A DNA stretch of 64,000 bases, taken from contig JANATF010000016.1 in assembly GCA_029449245.1 (NCBI GenBank), positions 124,001-188,000 on the forward strand, read 5' to 3'. Source of the stretch: Mortierella alpina. Lineage: Eukaryota; Mortierellomycota; Mortierellomycetes; Mortierellales; Mortierellaceae. Below the pieces are notes generated by a model. That model was not told the DNA's origin and did no database searches. It saw only the letters and a list, made by a program, of their open reading frames with translations. Of this stretch, positions 46,988 through 59,500 are shown in pieces (position 1 is the stretch's first letter; every line of letters starts with the position of its first letter). The position numbers were made by a program, and so were the translations under genes.

Positions 46988-49310
46988 ACTTGTCGGTTGA
47001 TCGCCTTGACTTCAACGAGCGAAACCAGTAGCTGGAGAACAGAATGCAGAATGCGACGAGAGTCTAGCGCACTCTTGTGGGACTATGTTCACCAACAAGG
47101 TTACAAGTTATAGGAGTTGGGCTAAAAGGTAGTGTTGTTGTGGATGCTAGAAGGGCGAAATGGTGTAATGGTATTGCTGAGTAAGCAACCAGCGAGATGG
47201 ACTTTGTCAAGGAGGGAAGTCGAGAGGAATGTGGTGGTGGTGGTAGGACAAGGCACTGGATTATGATATGTTGCGGTTTAGTAGTTTTCGAGGTGCGAAC
47301 GCAAGGAATACAGAGTAAGGATGAGAAGGTGTGCTCGACAATGGGCGAATAGAGGCAGACTGTCCGGTAAGATCCCATGCAAGGCCATGATGGGATGTTC
47401 AAGGAACGTTATCAAGTCTGTTCTCTATGTCCCCGTGCGAGGCACAGCAATTGCGCGGACTTTGGATTAATGGAGCGGAATGAAACTACGACTTTGCCGA
47501 TGAATGCGTCCCCTAGAATCTGAACTGCTGCGTGCACCGTATTCACTGCAGATACTCAAGAAGCAGGAAAAAGAGTAGAGGAGATCGAACGAGAGAAAGA
47601 GGGAGGGAGAGAGAGAGCGAACGAGAAAGGAGAAAAAGAAGAAAGAGAATGAAAGAAAGAAACGAGAGGGCGAGAAAACGAGGGTTGCCTTTCATTCGTT
47701 CGAACGTCGAAGCACTGTCACTATTATATAGTTTTTCTCTCTTTTCGTACGCTTGCCATAACCCCAAGGACAGAGAGAGAATGATGAGAGGGAGAGTAGG
47801 GCGAGATTCCAATATCGATTTGACCTCAGAACGAGGAGCTGAGGGCTCGTTGCTGTTGGAATGCCCTGCTGAGATTCTCAATCGCCCATAGTGCCTCTTG
47901 GTCTGCGGATCGCAAATAGATTCCTTTCTTGTCCCCTGGAAGTCGCGAGCGATGGGGATCAGCCATGTGCAGCAGCATGCCGGGCAGAGTGCCCAATGTT
48001 TGGGTACAAAACGTTATTGTGCAAACTCTGAATTTCTCGCGTGGCAACCGGCATTCAAGTGTGCCCTGGCAGAGACGAGGCGCGATGTTCTTTTTATACG
48101 TTCTTTTATGGAGAAAACGGCGCTAAGACGAGAAGAGAAGAGCTGGGGCAAGCGCCATGTTGTGCGTCGATGCGCTCGCTGGCTGTTCTGCTCCCATTGC
48201 CACGCAGCCTGCCCCTTTTTGCAGGACGAGAGAGCAGTCCGGCAGCTGAGGAATCCCGCGGACCAGATTTACAGATCCTATTAGATAGACCTGCGTTCCC
48301 GATCCTGTAGAGCGAGCATGAGAGAGAGAAAGTGGGTGTGTGTGTGTGTGTGTGTGTGTGGGTGTGTGTGTGAGTAAGGGTGATAGAGTGGGTGAGTAAG
48401 AACTGAGAGAGAGAGAGACCCGAAGAAGGTTGTTGGATGGCTGAACGAGGTCCTTTTGTTCGCTGTTACCGTCAGCAACTCTAAAACGGCGTTTTGTCTG
48501 CCGGTGTATCTTTTTATATCTGCATCTCATTGTTCTGTCTGTCTCTCCCTCTCCTCTTCTTTTCTTCTCTCTTCTCTCTTCTGTCCTCTTGTCTCTCTGT
48601 CCTCTCTGTCCTCTCTGTCCCTCTGTCAAGAACAATCAGTCCCACTCGACCTTTCCTCCTCGCAATGTCGGCGCACCTGCAGATCGATTGATGTCCCTCT
48701 TTGGATCGGCCCTTATTCCTCTCATTCCCTGCCTGTTCATCCCTTCCCGTCTGCATCCATCCATCCTTCTTCAGTTGCTCTTGCCTGCTCATTCATCCTC
48801 TTTCATTGTCTTCTTTGTTCTTGTTCTTCCTCGCTGTCTTTGTCTCGCTCCCCTTGCCCCTCAATGTCCCTCAAGTAATCAGTCCGTCCTCTCACACACT
48901 CTCTCTCTGTCTCTCTCTTGCTCACTCTTGCTTGCTCTCTCTGTCGCTTGCTCGTCTGCCCCATTCCCACCCTTCCGTCCATTCGCTAACCCTGTAGACT
49001 CGTCCGACACACACGACCGAGCACGCACCGTCTCCTTCACATTCCACTCCACTCCAGTCTGCAGTCCCCCCACCGTTCTCTCTCTCTCTCTTGTCTCTGT
49101 CTCTGAATCACGCTCTTGGCCAGTCTCTCCATTCGTGCATGGCCGGACTGGACAGCCTCAAGCACTTTTGGTTTTAGGCTCCTTGCTTCTCCTGCGCTTT
49201 TCTTTTGCCTCTATCCCATTCCCTCTCGTTTCCCGCTCTGCGACGTCTTTTGTCTTTTCTTTCGGCTCTGTCTTTAACAAGAAGCCGCCTTCCGTATCAT
49301 TCCAGCGGGA
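46988..49310. other. 2.3-kb divergent spacer with GA, TG and CT tracts
   Basis: Between divergently transcribed genes. It holds a purine-rich tract (about 47580-47685), a GT microsatellite (about 48335-48375), GA repeats near 48405 and a long pyrimidine-rich leader (48500-49300) running into the ATG at 49311. The CT-rich frames here are compositional and I see no real gene. Confidence 0.5.
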
Positions 49311-52300
49311 ATGACATCAACAGCGTCTGCTCGTGCGGCGTTGCCTAGCCCCTCCATGCCCAGCCCCAGTCCCAGCTCGCTTGCAGCTTCCAGTGCATCC
49401 AGCGCCAACAGCTATGGGCACGCCGCCCACACCCCGCCGCCTTTCTCAGCGCATGCCCCCCCACCACCCGCCACATGTGACGATCTGGACAATAAGGTTG
49501 CCGAATTTAAGCGCCAATGGACATCCAAGGGGCTGGGTGCAGGACCGGATGCTATGCTTCATGTTCAAGAGTACGCGACGTTCCTGCCCCGCCCTTGGGG
49601 GTTCAAGGACCGATCCTCTGGATCGGGCCGTCCCAGTTCGAACGATGATTGGACCATGCCTCGGACCCCGCCAAGAACAGTGTCCGGGTATGCGGCTGGA
49701 TATGGACCCCTTCTTCCGTAAGTCATATCAAGGGTGATCAGGTTGTCTGTGTACAAAAAAAATATGCGCATCTGCTATGTGGGAAAAGCATGTTTGTACA
49801 AGGGCAGATGAATTCAATCTGGTGTTGTCCATGGGGGACGTGTGTACGACTTTACTATTGTTTTGTCTGTCGGGTCCACGCTCTTTCTGGGATGGCTTTG
49901 TTTGTGTTTCTTGAGCACAGATCCGCACATCCGATATGTGCCCCTGACAAAAAAAAATGTGTGCTTTTCCAAGAAAAGTGTTGTCCTCGTACTCGTGCGC
50001 GTATGCACTTGGCTGATTTCCCACCCGACGTTCTTATTAACGCTCGTCCCTTATCGTGCAATGCTGCGCATTGTTAGGCCAACTAGAAGGGCAGCCAGTC
50101 GTGCTCGTCAGGTAACGTGTTGCCTATCTGACTCCCTCAAAGGGAGAGAGAGAGAGAGAGAGACAAGCGCGTGTTATACTTTCGGAATCAAAGAACAAAA
50201 ACCTCAAACGGATTCCGCACCCAATCTTTCATTGAATTTTGTTGATTTAGAGTCTTCCCACTCCACCATTGGAAAAAGTTCGAGGTGCCTTGGAGGTAAG
50301 GCTGCAGCTGCCATTGAAAAAGCTGCCTCCAAAACGTGAAACGAAGAGCGTATGTATATTTATCATTCTGCGCATTTTTAGATGATGATCAAATTGCCTG
50401 CACCCATGAGCCCGACCATTCCAGCGTGGCCCGTGTCGACCAGACCCGTCACAGGAGGGAAACAGCCAGGAAAAATGCCGACAGCACCACCAGACCTGCT
50501 GGGCGATGACACCTCGGATTCTGATGATGATTCGGATCGGTCATCTTCAGTGGCAGAGTCGGAAAGCGTGGTGCTTAGCGAAGCGGACGCCAATCCTCGG
50601 TATAAGGCGATTGGGTGAGTGAGGATGTGCCTAATTTAATTATATCAATCCACGCAGCAAGGACGCCTCTTAATTCAAGTGAGCAATTTATTCATTCTTG
50701 CCGCCTCGACCTTTAATCTTACTTTTCATTTCCTGGTTACACCCTTAGGAGAAAAACGGCAAAACACGCAAACACAAAAGGACGCACGGCGGGAAAGCGA
50801 CCCACGAAGTCATTTGCGGAAAAGTCAACCAGATCACAAACAGCATGCTCCTCGGAATTCTGCAAGCTACTCACGTCCGAGCAAATCAAGGTGCTTCCAC
50901 GAAAGAGCGGTGGACAGCTGTCGCTCTCCCCTGTCATGATCAAAATCAATATTCCCTCGTTCCTCTTGCCTGCACCCAGCCATGTAATTGAAGATCCAGC
51001 AAAAGCGACAGGAGTCAAGACACGAACGAGATCGCCCGCCCCCGTGGCATCACCCTCTGAACGGAACAAGCCATCATCAAAGAGACTTGCCTCAGACGAA
51101 GAGCGAGAACCTCATCGTCAGTTCAAGGCCACTAAGCGCAGGAGCACGCCAATGAGCGACTCAGACACGGACCGATCCATTCGAAAGCCGGAGGGCGGAT
51201 CTGTCAAAGAATCCAAAAGCAAATCCCGCGATGGCCTTAGCAGGAGCAGGAGGCACTCGCGAGACGATGACAGTCGTCGCTCTGGACAACGGGAGCGGGA
51301 GGACAGAGACAAGTCGGGCAAACACCGAGCACGTGATCGCTCCAGGAATAGATCGCGTTCCCGATCCCGATCTTGGTCTCGATCCTCCAGAGGACGATAT
51401 GAACGTGAGGAAAGGCCTTCGTCCAAAATGACTCGGCAGCCTGAACTCGGCCGGGAGCGCTCGGATAGGCCTTCTCTCAAGCGCCGGGATAGGAGTCGCA
51501 GTAAGGATAAGGAGCGAGATCTCAGCAGAGACAAGACTCGTGACATGAAGAAAGTAAGATCTAGGTCCCGATCCAGATCCAGGGACAGGGAGAGGACAGG
51601 CGACAGACGCCAGAACGATAAACGCAATAGAGATTCAGCTCCAGCATCCACGTCAAGGGTTAAATTAGAGAGCAAGGACGGCGGGCGAGTACAGGAGTCT
51701 CAGGCATCTAAAAAGGACTCTGATCGCCGAAAATCATCGAGTGTTCAAAGCTCATCCTCAGCTTTTGACCTTGCTAGCCGACGGGACTCACAGCCAGCAA
51801 CAAGGGCAGGATCCTCCTCTCCACAACGCTCAACATCAAAGTCTCGACCGCAGCAGGATTCGCTTCCAAAGGCTTCATCTGCTGGTAGCCTCGACAACAC
51901 CCACTCCGGCACAGCCTCTGGGAAGAAGTTGCACATGGAAGAATATCAGCGGAAGCGTTTGGGCACGGATATGGACACGCCCAAACTCACCGCCGAGTCC
52001 CCAGCTCTGGTGGCATCTAGCCCTCTTCCTGCTGGAAAAGCAGGGCATCCGCTGGACGAAAACGTCCGCAAATCATCGGCAAGGGAGGCGAGCACGAACA
52101 AGGACACCAAATATTTCCGCGAATACCGCAAGTGAGTAACTTCCTTTCTTTATTTATGACGAACATGGATGTTAACGTCCTTTTTGCTCAAATCAACTAA
52201 CGCGATCATCATCTTGCCTATTTCTTTCTTCATGAAAGGTACCACACTCTGGCCGTCAATCTTAAGCGCAAAGCGGACGAGATCAATCGGGTTCAAAACA

Positions 52301-53064
52301 ATGCTCGTCTAAGCGCGATCGTGTACTTTCTCAGCTCCAATGCCTTCATCCGTGCTTTCCATCTCAATGACCGACATCTTGCACACCTACACCCGACCAG
52401 ACCGGACCTTGCTCAGGAGGAAGCCATGAAATGTTGGGAGAGCATGAAACAGTTTTCAAGATCGCTTTCTGCCCAATGCCGAGACAACATTCAAGCGCTG
52501 AGTGGTCTCAGCTACTTGCTGGAGGCTCTTGTTTATTTCAAGTGCCACATGTACTCCAATTATCGACTTCGCAAAGAGATGCAAGCATTGGATCAATTCA
52601 AAAAGGCTCTGCATCAACAGTCGTCGTCGTCGTCGTCGTCGAATGAAAGTACCATGGTGACCATCTCAGCAGACTTGGGATTCAGAGTCTTGCAAAACGC
52701 AGAGGACTGGGCCAACTTGCAGCGGAAGCTGGATGACTGTAAAGCTGTGTTGACACCGGATTTCGCGCGGGAGCAGTTTCCGGATACATTCAGCAAGTGG
52801 TGCATTCATCCGGAAGAAATTGGACGCGCTGATATGACCACCAAGTTTTCAATGACCGTGGAGCAGCTCCAAAAAGTTGTGTCGGGGGTCGGCGCGGATG
52901 GAACGGTGGTGTATGAGAATCGGATCAGGACGTTTCCGAGGATCCAGTGGCCCTTGGGCACACATATGCAGCTGGGCGATCTGATGGATTTTGCAGAGGA
53001 GGCCCTGCGCGAATACCAGACCAGGAACGGGCTCGAGTACGAAGTTCTGTCGCCCAATGCATAA
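49311..53064 (+). CDS. AF4/FMR2-like transcription elongation scaffold
   Basis: Six exons: 49311-49717, 50078-50111, 50251-50295, 50382-50614, 50749-52131 and 52239-53064 (975 aa), all in phase. The N-terminal part is Pro/Ser/Ala-rich with a short conserved-looking block (DDLDNKVAEFKRQWTSKG). The middle is highly charged with RS/RD dipeptides (RSRSRSRSW, 51340-51400) and acidic Ser clusters. The last ~270 residues, from YHTLAVNLKRKADEI, form a helical domain with the pattern of the AF4/FMR2 C-terminal homology domain (YFLSSNAFIRAF, GLSYLLEALVYFKCHMY). In animals this domain dimerises AFF scaffolds of the super elongation complex with P-TEFb. A similar nuclear scaffold role is inferred. A CGT/TCG trinucleotide run (52619-52641) encodes a Ser tract. 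Confidence 0.75.
52619..52641 (+). repeat. Trinucleotide repeat coding for a serine tract
   Basis: A (TCG)n run of about seven units inside the last exon of the AF4/FMR2-like gene, lying in a loop of the C-terminal domain. It may be length-variable between strains. Confidence 0.6.
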
Positions 53065-53129
53065 ATTCTATGCCCACCAGCGGTGAGCCTGCATAGTCGT
53101 TACTTGTATTTCTATAAACTTTCTTATAT

Positions 53130-53440
53130 CTAGTTGACTAGAGCGTCGGTCATGGATCCGGCTCTTTCAGACGTCGCTTGTTCGCTCAGTCAATCATGCA
53201 GACCTTTGCAAATCGCAGTTAGCCACGAAAAGCGCCCTGTGCAAGCTTTATACCAGGGTCGCACTGCACGGTTTGCCTTGTTCCTGCACGAAGCGCCACA
53301 CACCAACCGACGTGTTTGAACTCTCTGCGACCAACTTACTGGTGTCGCTTGCTGTCCCTTGGCAAGGCTAGTGACATTACCATACGTACCCAATGACCAT
53401 CCATGACTGACCAGAGGCAGCATTCCACACATGCACCGAT
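53130..53440 (-). pseudogene. Relic of a STAND gene 3' end (last WD40 unit)
   Basis: Minus-strand DNA at 53145-53440 matches the last WD40 unit and C-terminal part of copy C (53700-53970) and copy B (9030-9270) in the same order and orientation. Shared words include CGAAAAGCGCCCTGTGC, CGCACTGCACGGTTTGCC and CACGAAGCGCCACACACC. The relic carries substitutions, indels and no long matching frame. It lies 116 bp downstream of copy C's stop, so it is probably the remains of a further tandem copy or of a partial duplication of C. Confidence 0.8.
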
Positions 53441-53555
53441 TTTTTTGGCTGTATAAAAAGCCCCGAACAACACTGAAAAACAAAAGATATATTGGTAACG
53501 CGCTCGATCTCGAACGACGGCTTTGTTTAGGAACCAAACTTTAGCAAAAACGCCC

Positions 53556-56500
53556 CTACTCTTCAGAGCTCATTGCTCTCTTGCCCAACTGTCGGACTCT
53601 CGATGTCGCGAGTGCCGCAGCACTCACCATCTTAAGTGTCATGGGTCTCTTGGGTGTCTTGAGTGCTTCCGGCTCCCCTGTGGCCCCGCCTTGCATTAAA
53701 AGCCGCCTGCTCGCCTCACTCAATCCTTCAACGCCTTGCAAATCGCAACCGACCACGAAAAGCGCCCTGTGCGAGGAACTCCAGTGCAGCTTCACACTGC
53801 ATTGTTTGCCTTCCTCCTGGACGATGCTCCACACACGAACCGATGTGTCCGAGCTACCTGTTATCAAGTAGTCGGTGTCGATTCCTGTTCCCCAGGCAAC
53901 ACTGGTGATGTTTCCGTAAGTGCCTTCGATAACCGCCCACGACTCGCCAGAGGCGACGTTCCACAGATATACCGACATTTTGCTGGTTCCTGATGCGAGC
54001 ACTTCACCGTCCGGTGAGTACGCTAGGCACCAGATCTCAACATTTGCGCTAGCCATTGTCCTGTAACAGGATTTTGTTTCTACATCCCACAGTCGGATTG
54101 TCTTGTCCATGCTGCCGGAGGCGATAGAGTCGCCGGATGCGGAAAATGCGACACAGAGAACGCCGGCGGTGTGACCCTCGAGCAGACGCCAGTCTGAAGC
54201 ATCCCCCAAATTCCAAAGAACAATGGTGGTGTCATCGCTTCCAGATGCGAGCAGGGGTTTGTTTGGGGAATACACCACGCAGTTGACTGTTCCCTCATGT
54301 CCGCCGAAGCAGTCGATCTTGGTTCCAGACTTAGTGTCCCAAAGGCTGACGAAACCATCCGTACTTCCAGAGACTATGCGATCGCCATTGGGAGAAAATG
54401 CAAGACCTTTGACGCTTGATGGGTAGGCTTGAATAGTGTGCAGGCAAACTCCTGTCTCAGCGTCCCATAGCTTTAGGGTTTTGTTGTAACTGATGGACGC
54501 GATGAGATCGCCTTTAGCTGAATACTGGACGTATTCGATCGTGCCTTCATGTTCAATAGTGTGAAGGCAAACTTCAGATTCCACATCCCATACTTCCACG
54601 ACGTCTTTGTTCTTTGAACACACAATCCGAGATCCAGATGGTGAAAATACAGGCGCAATAGTGCTCCCAGATATGCCTGTCATTTCTCGGCGGCACTCTC
54701 TTGTCGCAACATCGCATAATTTCACTATCCAATTGGTAGTGCATATTGCGTGGTTATAAAGAGCCATCAGGTCGCCTCTCGGTGAAAATATGATTTTTCC
54801 GGAGTTGGTGGTGTCGTCAGCTGGATCGCCCTGCACGGGTGGTAAACATTCCCCTGTTCTCGCATTCCACGATTGTTCCGTATTTCTGAAATCATTGCGG
54901 GCGATGATGTCTCCTGATGGTGAAAACGAGATCCCAAAAATGTCGGTGCCAGATGGCAAGGATATTAATAAACGGCAATCTCCAGTCTCCACGTTCCAAA
55001 AGCGAATTGTGCCGTCCCCGCTACACGATGCGATCTCCTGTCCATTTGGAGAGTACAATGCCTCGTGAACGTGGTTCTCATGGCCCCCCAATATAAGGCG
55101 GCATTGTCCTGACGAGGTGTCCCACAAGCGAACAGTTTCGTCGTAGCTGGCAGAAGCGATCTCACCCCCAGTTGGCGAATACTTGATGCTTATGACTTCT
55201 TCAGTGTGTCCATGTAACGTGCGGCAAATGCTGGTATCCAAATTCCACAACCGGATTATGGAGCTGGGCCAAGCAACGGAGGCGAACTGGTCGGCTTTTG
55301 GCGAGTAGGCAATCGCCTCAATCGAGTGTCTCTCGTCGCGATGTGAATAGTGTTGAAGACAATTTCCTGTCTCTGTGTCCCAAATCTTGACCGCCCAACC
55401 GTTGCCAGACGCGATCTGATCGCCTTTTGGTGAATAGGCAACACTTTTAACTGCCCCGCCATTGCAGCTCAACACGCTGGTGCAATTTCCGTTTTCGAGG
55501 CTCCAAAGATGAATTTCGCCAGCTGTTCCGGACGCGATTTGACTCCCGCATGGCGAACGAGAAATGCTCCGGGTTTGGGCTCCGAAAGTTGTTAGAGATT
55601 GGGGACATTCACCAGTCTCCATATTCCATAGACGCACTGTGTCCCCTCCGTTAACCGAGGTAATGCTGTCACCCCATGGTGATTGACCGATGCTCAGAAG
55701 AGTATATCCAATATTACTTGAATTATCGCGGGTCGTCCCAGCTTCTACCTCCCAGAGTCGCACCCGCGTGTCATCGCCGGTGGATGCAATGTGCCGACCA
55801 TCAGGAGAAAACGCGACACTTCGGATGATGCCGCTATGACCGCTCATAGAGCCGCGACACATACCAGTATCAGAATCCCATAGCTGCACGATTAGGTCGG
55901 TACCGCCTGTGACGATCAGATCACCGCTTGGAGAAAAGGCTGCATCCAAAAGTAGTCCTTCGCCGTTGGACTTCAAGGTAAAGCGAAGCTCTGCAGTTTC
56001 GGTATTCCATATCTTGACTGTGCCATTATAATTGCCGAAGGTGACAATACTATCGCCGAGAATGGCACGGCCATCGCCGAAAGTGGCAATGCTACCGCCT
56101 TCAGGTGAAATCACAAATGCCGTCCTATAACCGTCGCCCCCGAACTGAATGAGCAGGACGATAGATTTGGATCGCACATCCCACATCGCTAGGGGCGACC
56201 TGATGGGTAATGTACGGTGTTTCCTGTTGGTGCCTGTCGGAGCATAATTGTGCAGTTGGAGGACTTTATAGCTTCTGGAGGCGGTCTCTAAGTCGGCGTC
56301 TGGTTTTACATCCCGCAGTTGCCAGAGAGAGCCGCCACCTGCCAATGCAAGCTGACTTCCATCAGACGAAAAGGCGATATTTTGGACTCGTATACGGCCG
56401 CCGACGTGTATTCTGCTGCTGCAGGTGAATGTCGCGGTATCCCACAGTCGTATCGTTTTGTCGTCGCTGCAAGATGCAATCAAGTCACCTTTCAGCGAAA

Positions 56501-59500
56501 AAGCAATGTCCGTGATCTGTGCGGTATGGCCTCGTAGAATGCGACAAACTCCGGTTTCTGTTTCCCAAACGTAAACGAGATCGGCTTCGTCCTTGGAACC
56601 GAGCTGAGTGCCTGATTCCATGTCGAGGTCCTGATCGTCGGATTTCTGAAGTTCGCTTATGGTGATAAAAGAGGCTATGTGGTTGCTTTTAGGCGAGAAT
56701 ACGATCCTTGAGTAGATTTTACGATCGCAGTCGACGCTCCATTTCTTTTCCCAGGTCCTAGTCGAGTAGGCGTTCACACCTCCGGTCTTCAAAACAGCCA
56801 TGAGTGTATTGCCGTCTGGTGAGTAGACGCAGTGTGACACAACATCATCTTCTTGAAGGTAGGAAAGCTCGCCAAACTCGACGCCAGACATCTTTGCACC
56901 GCTGAGATTGGCCTTGTTCAGCCAAACATTGGACATCTTGACCTTTCTCAAATCGGCTCCTTGCAGCTGTACTGAATCAAATACCCCAAAGCTGACATCT
57001 GCTCCTGGAATTTGAATACCCTGCAGGTCCACACCGTTGAACTGCTCGCCAGCTCGGACAAGGATAGTGATTGCGTTGGCTGCCGCAGTGCGCCATTCTT
57101 TGTCCTCTTTGGAGGCGTGAACGTAGTCGAGTAGCTGTGACTTGAAGCTCGGTTCTTGTTGCGCGCGCTCCTCCAGAAACTGAAGAACAGACGGTTCACC
57201 CACGAAACTCCTCCGGACCAGCGGTGAATTTGGATTCGGTCCTTGCTCGATAGGAGAGACATTGTCAGGCAGAGTATCTTTGTTCTCAAAGCTGTATGCA
57301 GAACTCACGCTGCTTCGTCGTTTCGAGGCGGATGGCGGCGGCTTGGTCTTTTCCATGCCTTTCCCTCCGCTTCGTGGCTCAAACACTGCTCGTGCCACTC
57401 CATACTCCAGGATTGATCGATGGAGGAACCTGTATTGATTGCCACTCCTCGTCAAGGGACACGCGTCGCGCAAAAGCTGAATGTCGTCGTCTCGGCTGAA
57501 ATACTTGTCCTTCCATGACTCCTCGCCGTCAATACGCGAGTACTCAATCACTGGGTTGCCGCCTTGCTTGTCGTAGATATCTGCCGCCAATCGCTTGAGA
57601 AACGCAATCCCGTGCAGTGCGAATCCTTCGTCCGAAAGACTTTCGAACGCCCTTTGCTCCTGTGGGCTCATATCTTTGCCGACAAGCCGCTTCTTTTCAC
57701 GCTCCAGCCATTGCTCCACGAACTGGTCGTACAGTGCCACTCGAGTGACCTGGGTGTCGGCCAGATTCTTTTGCTCCCGCTCAACCAAGCGCGGTAAGAC
57801 ATCCAGCGCCAGTTTCAGCAGAAACGGGTTCTTGACAAGTTCTTGCAAGCTCGGGATCTTTGCTAGTACGCTGCTATAGTTCCCAGCGCTCCAGAGCGGC
57901 TTCTCCAGATCGACAAAACTTTTGATGTATTCTTCGATCTGGTCCCCATTGAAAGGCATGACCACTGCTTCTTGAAACTGGCCTGGAACTGAAGATTGGT
58001 TGCGATCACCTGGCTGGAATTGGTCCTTGTAGTCAACACCGACGTACTCGCTTCGGCAACTAATCACCATTTGGGCCTGCCACTCTCCATCCTGGTTGAG
58101 CTGGTTTTCTGTATACAGATTGTGCGTTTGCTGACTCTCGTCGTATCCGTCACAGATCAAGATAAACTTGCGCTTCTTCAGCTCTCGGATCTGGGACTCT
58201 TCGAACTGGAGCTTTCGCAGCTGCTTGGCAATCAGATCTTGCTCAGGCCGGAGGATGGCGGGCAAGTTGATGAAGAGCGGGATACGACCCTTGTACTTCT
58301 CATACTCGCTCCACAATTGATGCTCGAGCTCCATGTTAAATGTTGACTTTCCGACGCCTGATTCACCGAGCAGAAGCAGCACCTTGTGTTCCTCATGCGC
58401 CAGAAAAGCGCCAGCCTTTTCCTTCAAGTCGAACAGGTCGATGTCAGGCGCTTGGAGACTGGCTTTGGCTTTGGGCGGGATGTAGACTGCCGGAATTCGC
58501 CGTTTTTGGCTGGCAAGTCTTAGTCGCTTCAAGTCGGCCTCGACGTTCACCGTTCCTTGGGCTCGATCGAGCAGTGCTGATGAAGAGGGGGCTGACATTG
58601 CAGCCATCAAAGGGTGAGGACTGGGTCCCGACTTTTCGCAAGCCAGAAACATAGCACGCTTTGCCAGATTGTTGTCCTCTTTCAGCCCTTCCAAAAGTGC
58701 CTTAGCTGCTGCTAGACGAATGATTGTAGAATAACATGTCAGAAATATCATTGTTGGTGCGTCTCACGGATCACCCAAATCCGCTCTGATGACAATGAAC
58801 AAGTTGAACATGTTTCTTTCTGTGCATAAATATGTACTTTGAGTCCCACTCTCGGAAGACTTGGATAGTTGCATCAGAATATCGAGTATAAGCTGCTTGA
58901 TCGGCACATGATGGCCCCAGTGGTCATCGTCTTGATATAAGCGACCCAGAAATGCCACAGCACCACAGCGGTGCTTCTCGTCCCACTGCGGATCGATGGC
59001 CAGGTTCCCCAAACGTAGACACACTCCCCACTGGAAAGCTAGCGCGCGGCGGCAAGGGGCTTCACACACCAATTTCTTGAACTCGGCAAGATGACCGTTC
59101 CAAAGCAGGGTGTCCGCACCGCGCAGCGCAGTGTACCATGCGCGCTTGCGATCGAAGCTGACGTCTTGGAGAGCAGCCTTCAGCTCTCTCCCGTTGTCAT
59201 ATAGCGACTTGACTTCTTCGTACGCACCCTTGATCTTCAATGCCGTATCGTATATTTCCCCTAGTCCAGTCTGTAGCGTGCAGAGCCCATCGATGAACGA
59301 ATTGGCATCCAACGCTTTCACAGCGCCCACCAACTGGAAGGCACCATTGAGAATCCTGCCAGACCTCCGCAAGGTCGCGTCCCAAGCTGACTCATCGTTT
59401 GGGACACACTGTAGCGCTTGGAAAGCGTACGCAGCGTGAAAGACTAGATAGGGGTCGTCGCTACCCTTCAGGCCTTCCAAGTAGTCATACAGCGGCTTGT

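Noticed and set aside
48330-48375. Possible structured repeat or CRISPR-like array
   Set aside because: It is a plain GT dinucleotide microsatellite without spacers.
48589-49314. 241-codon plus-strand Ser/Leu/Pro frame
   Set aside because: It lies in a pyrimidine-rich leader where all frames give Ser/Leu/Pro; no domain, and it overlaps the start of a well-supported gene.
51118-51675. 185-codon minus-strand frame rich in Leu/Ser/Arg
   Set aside because: It is the complement of the RS/RD-rich exon of the AF4/FMR2-like gene, a compositional artefact.
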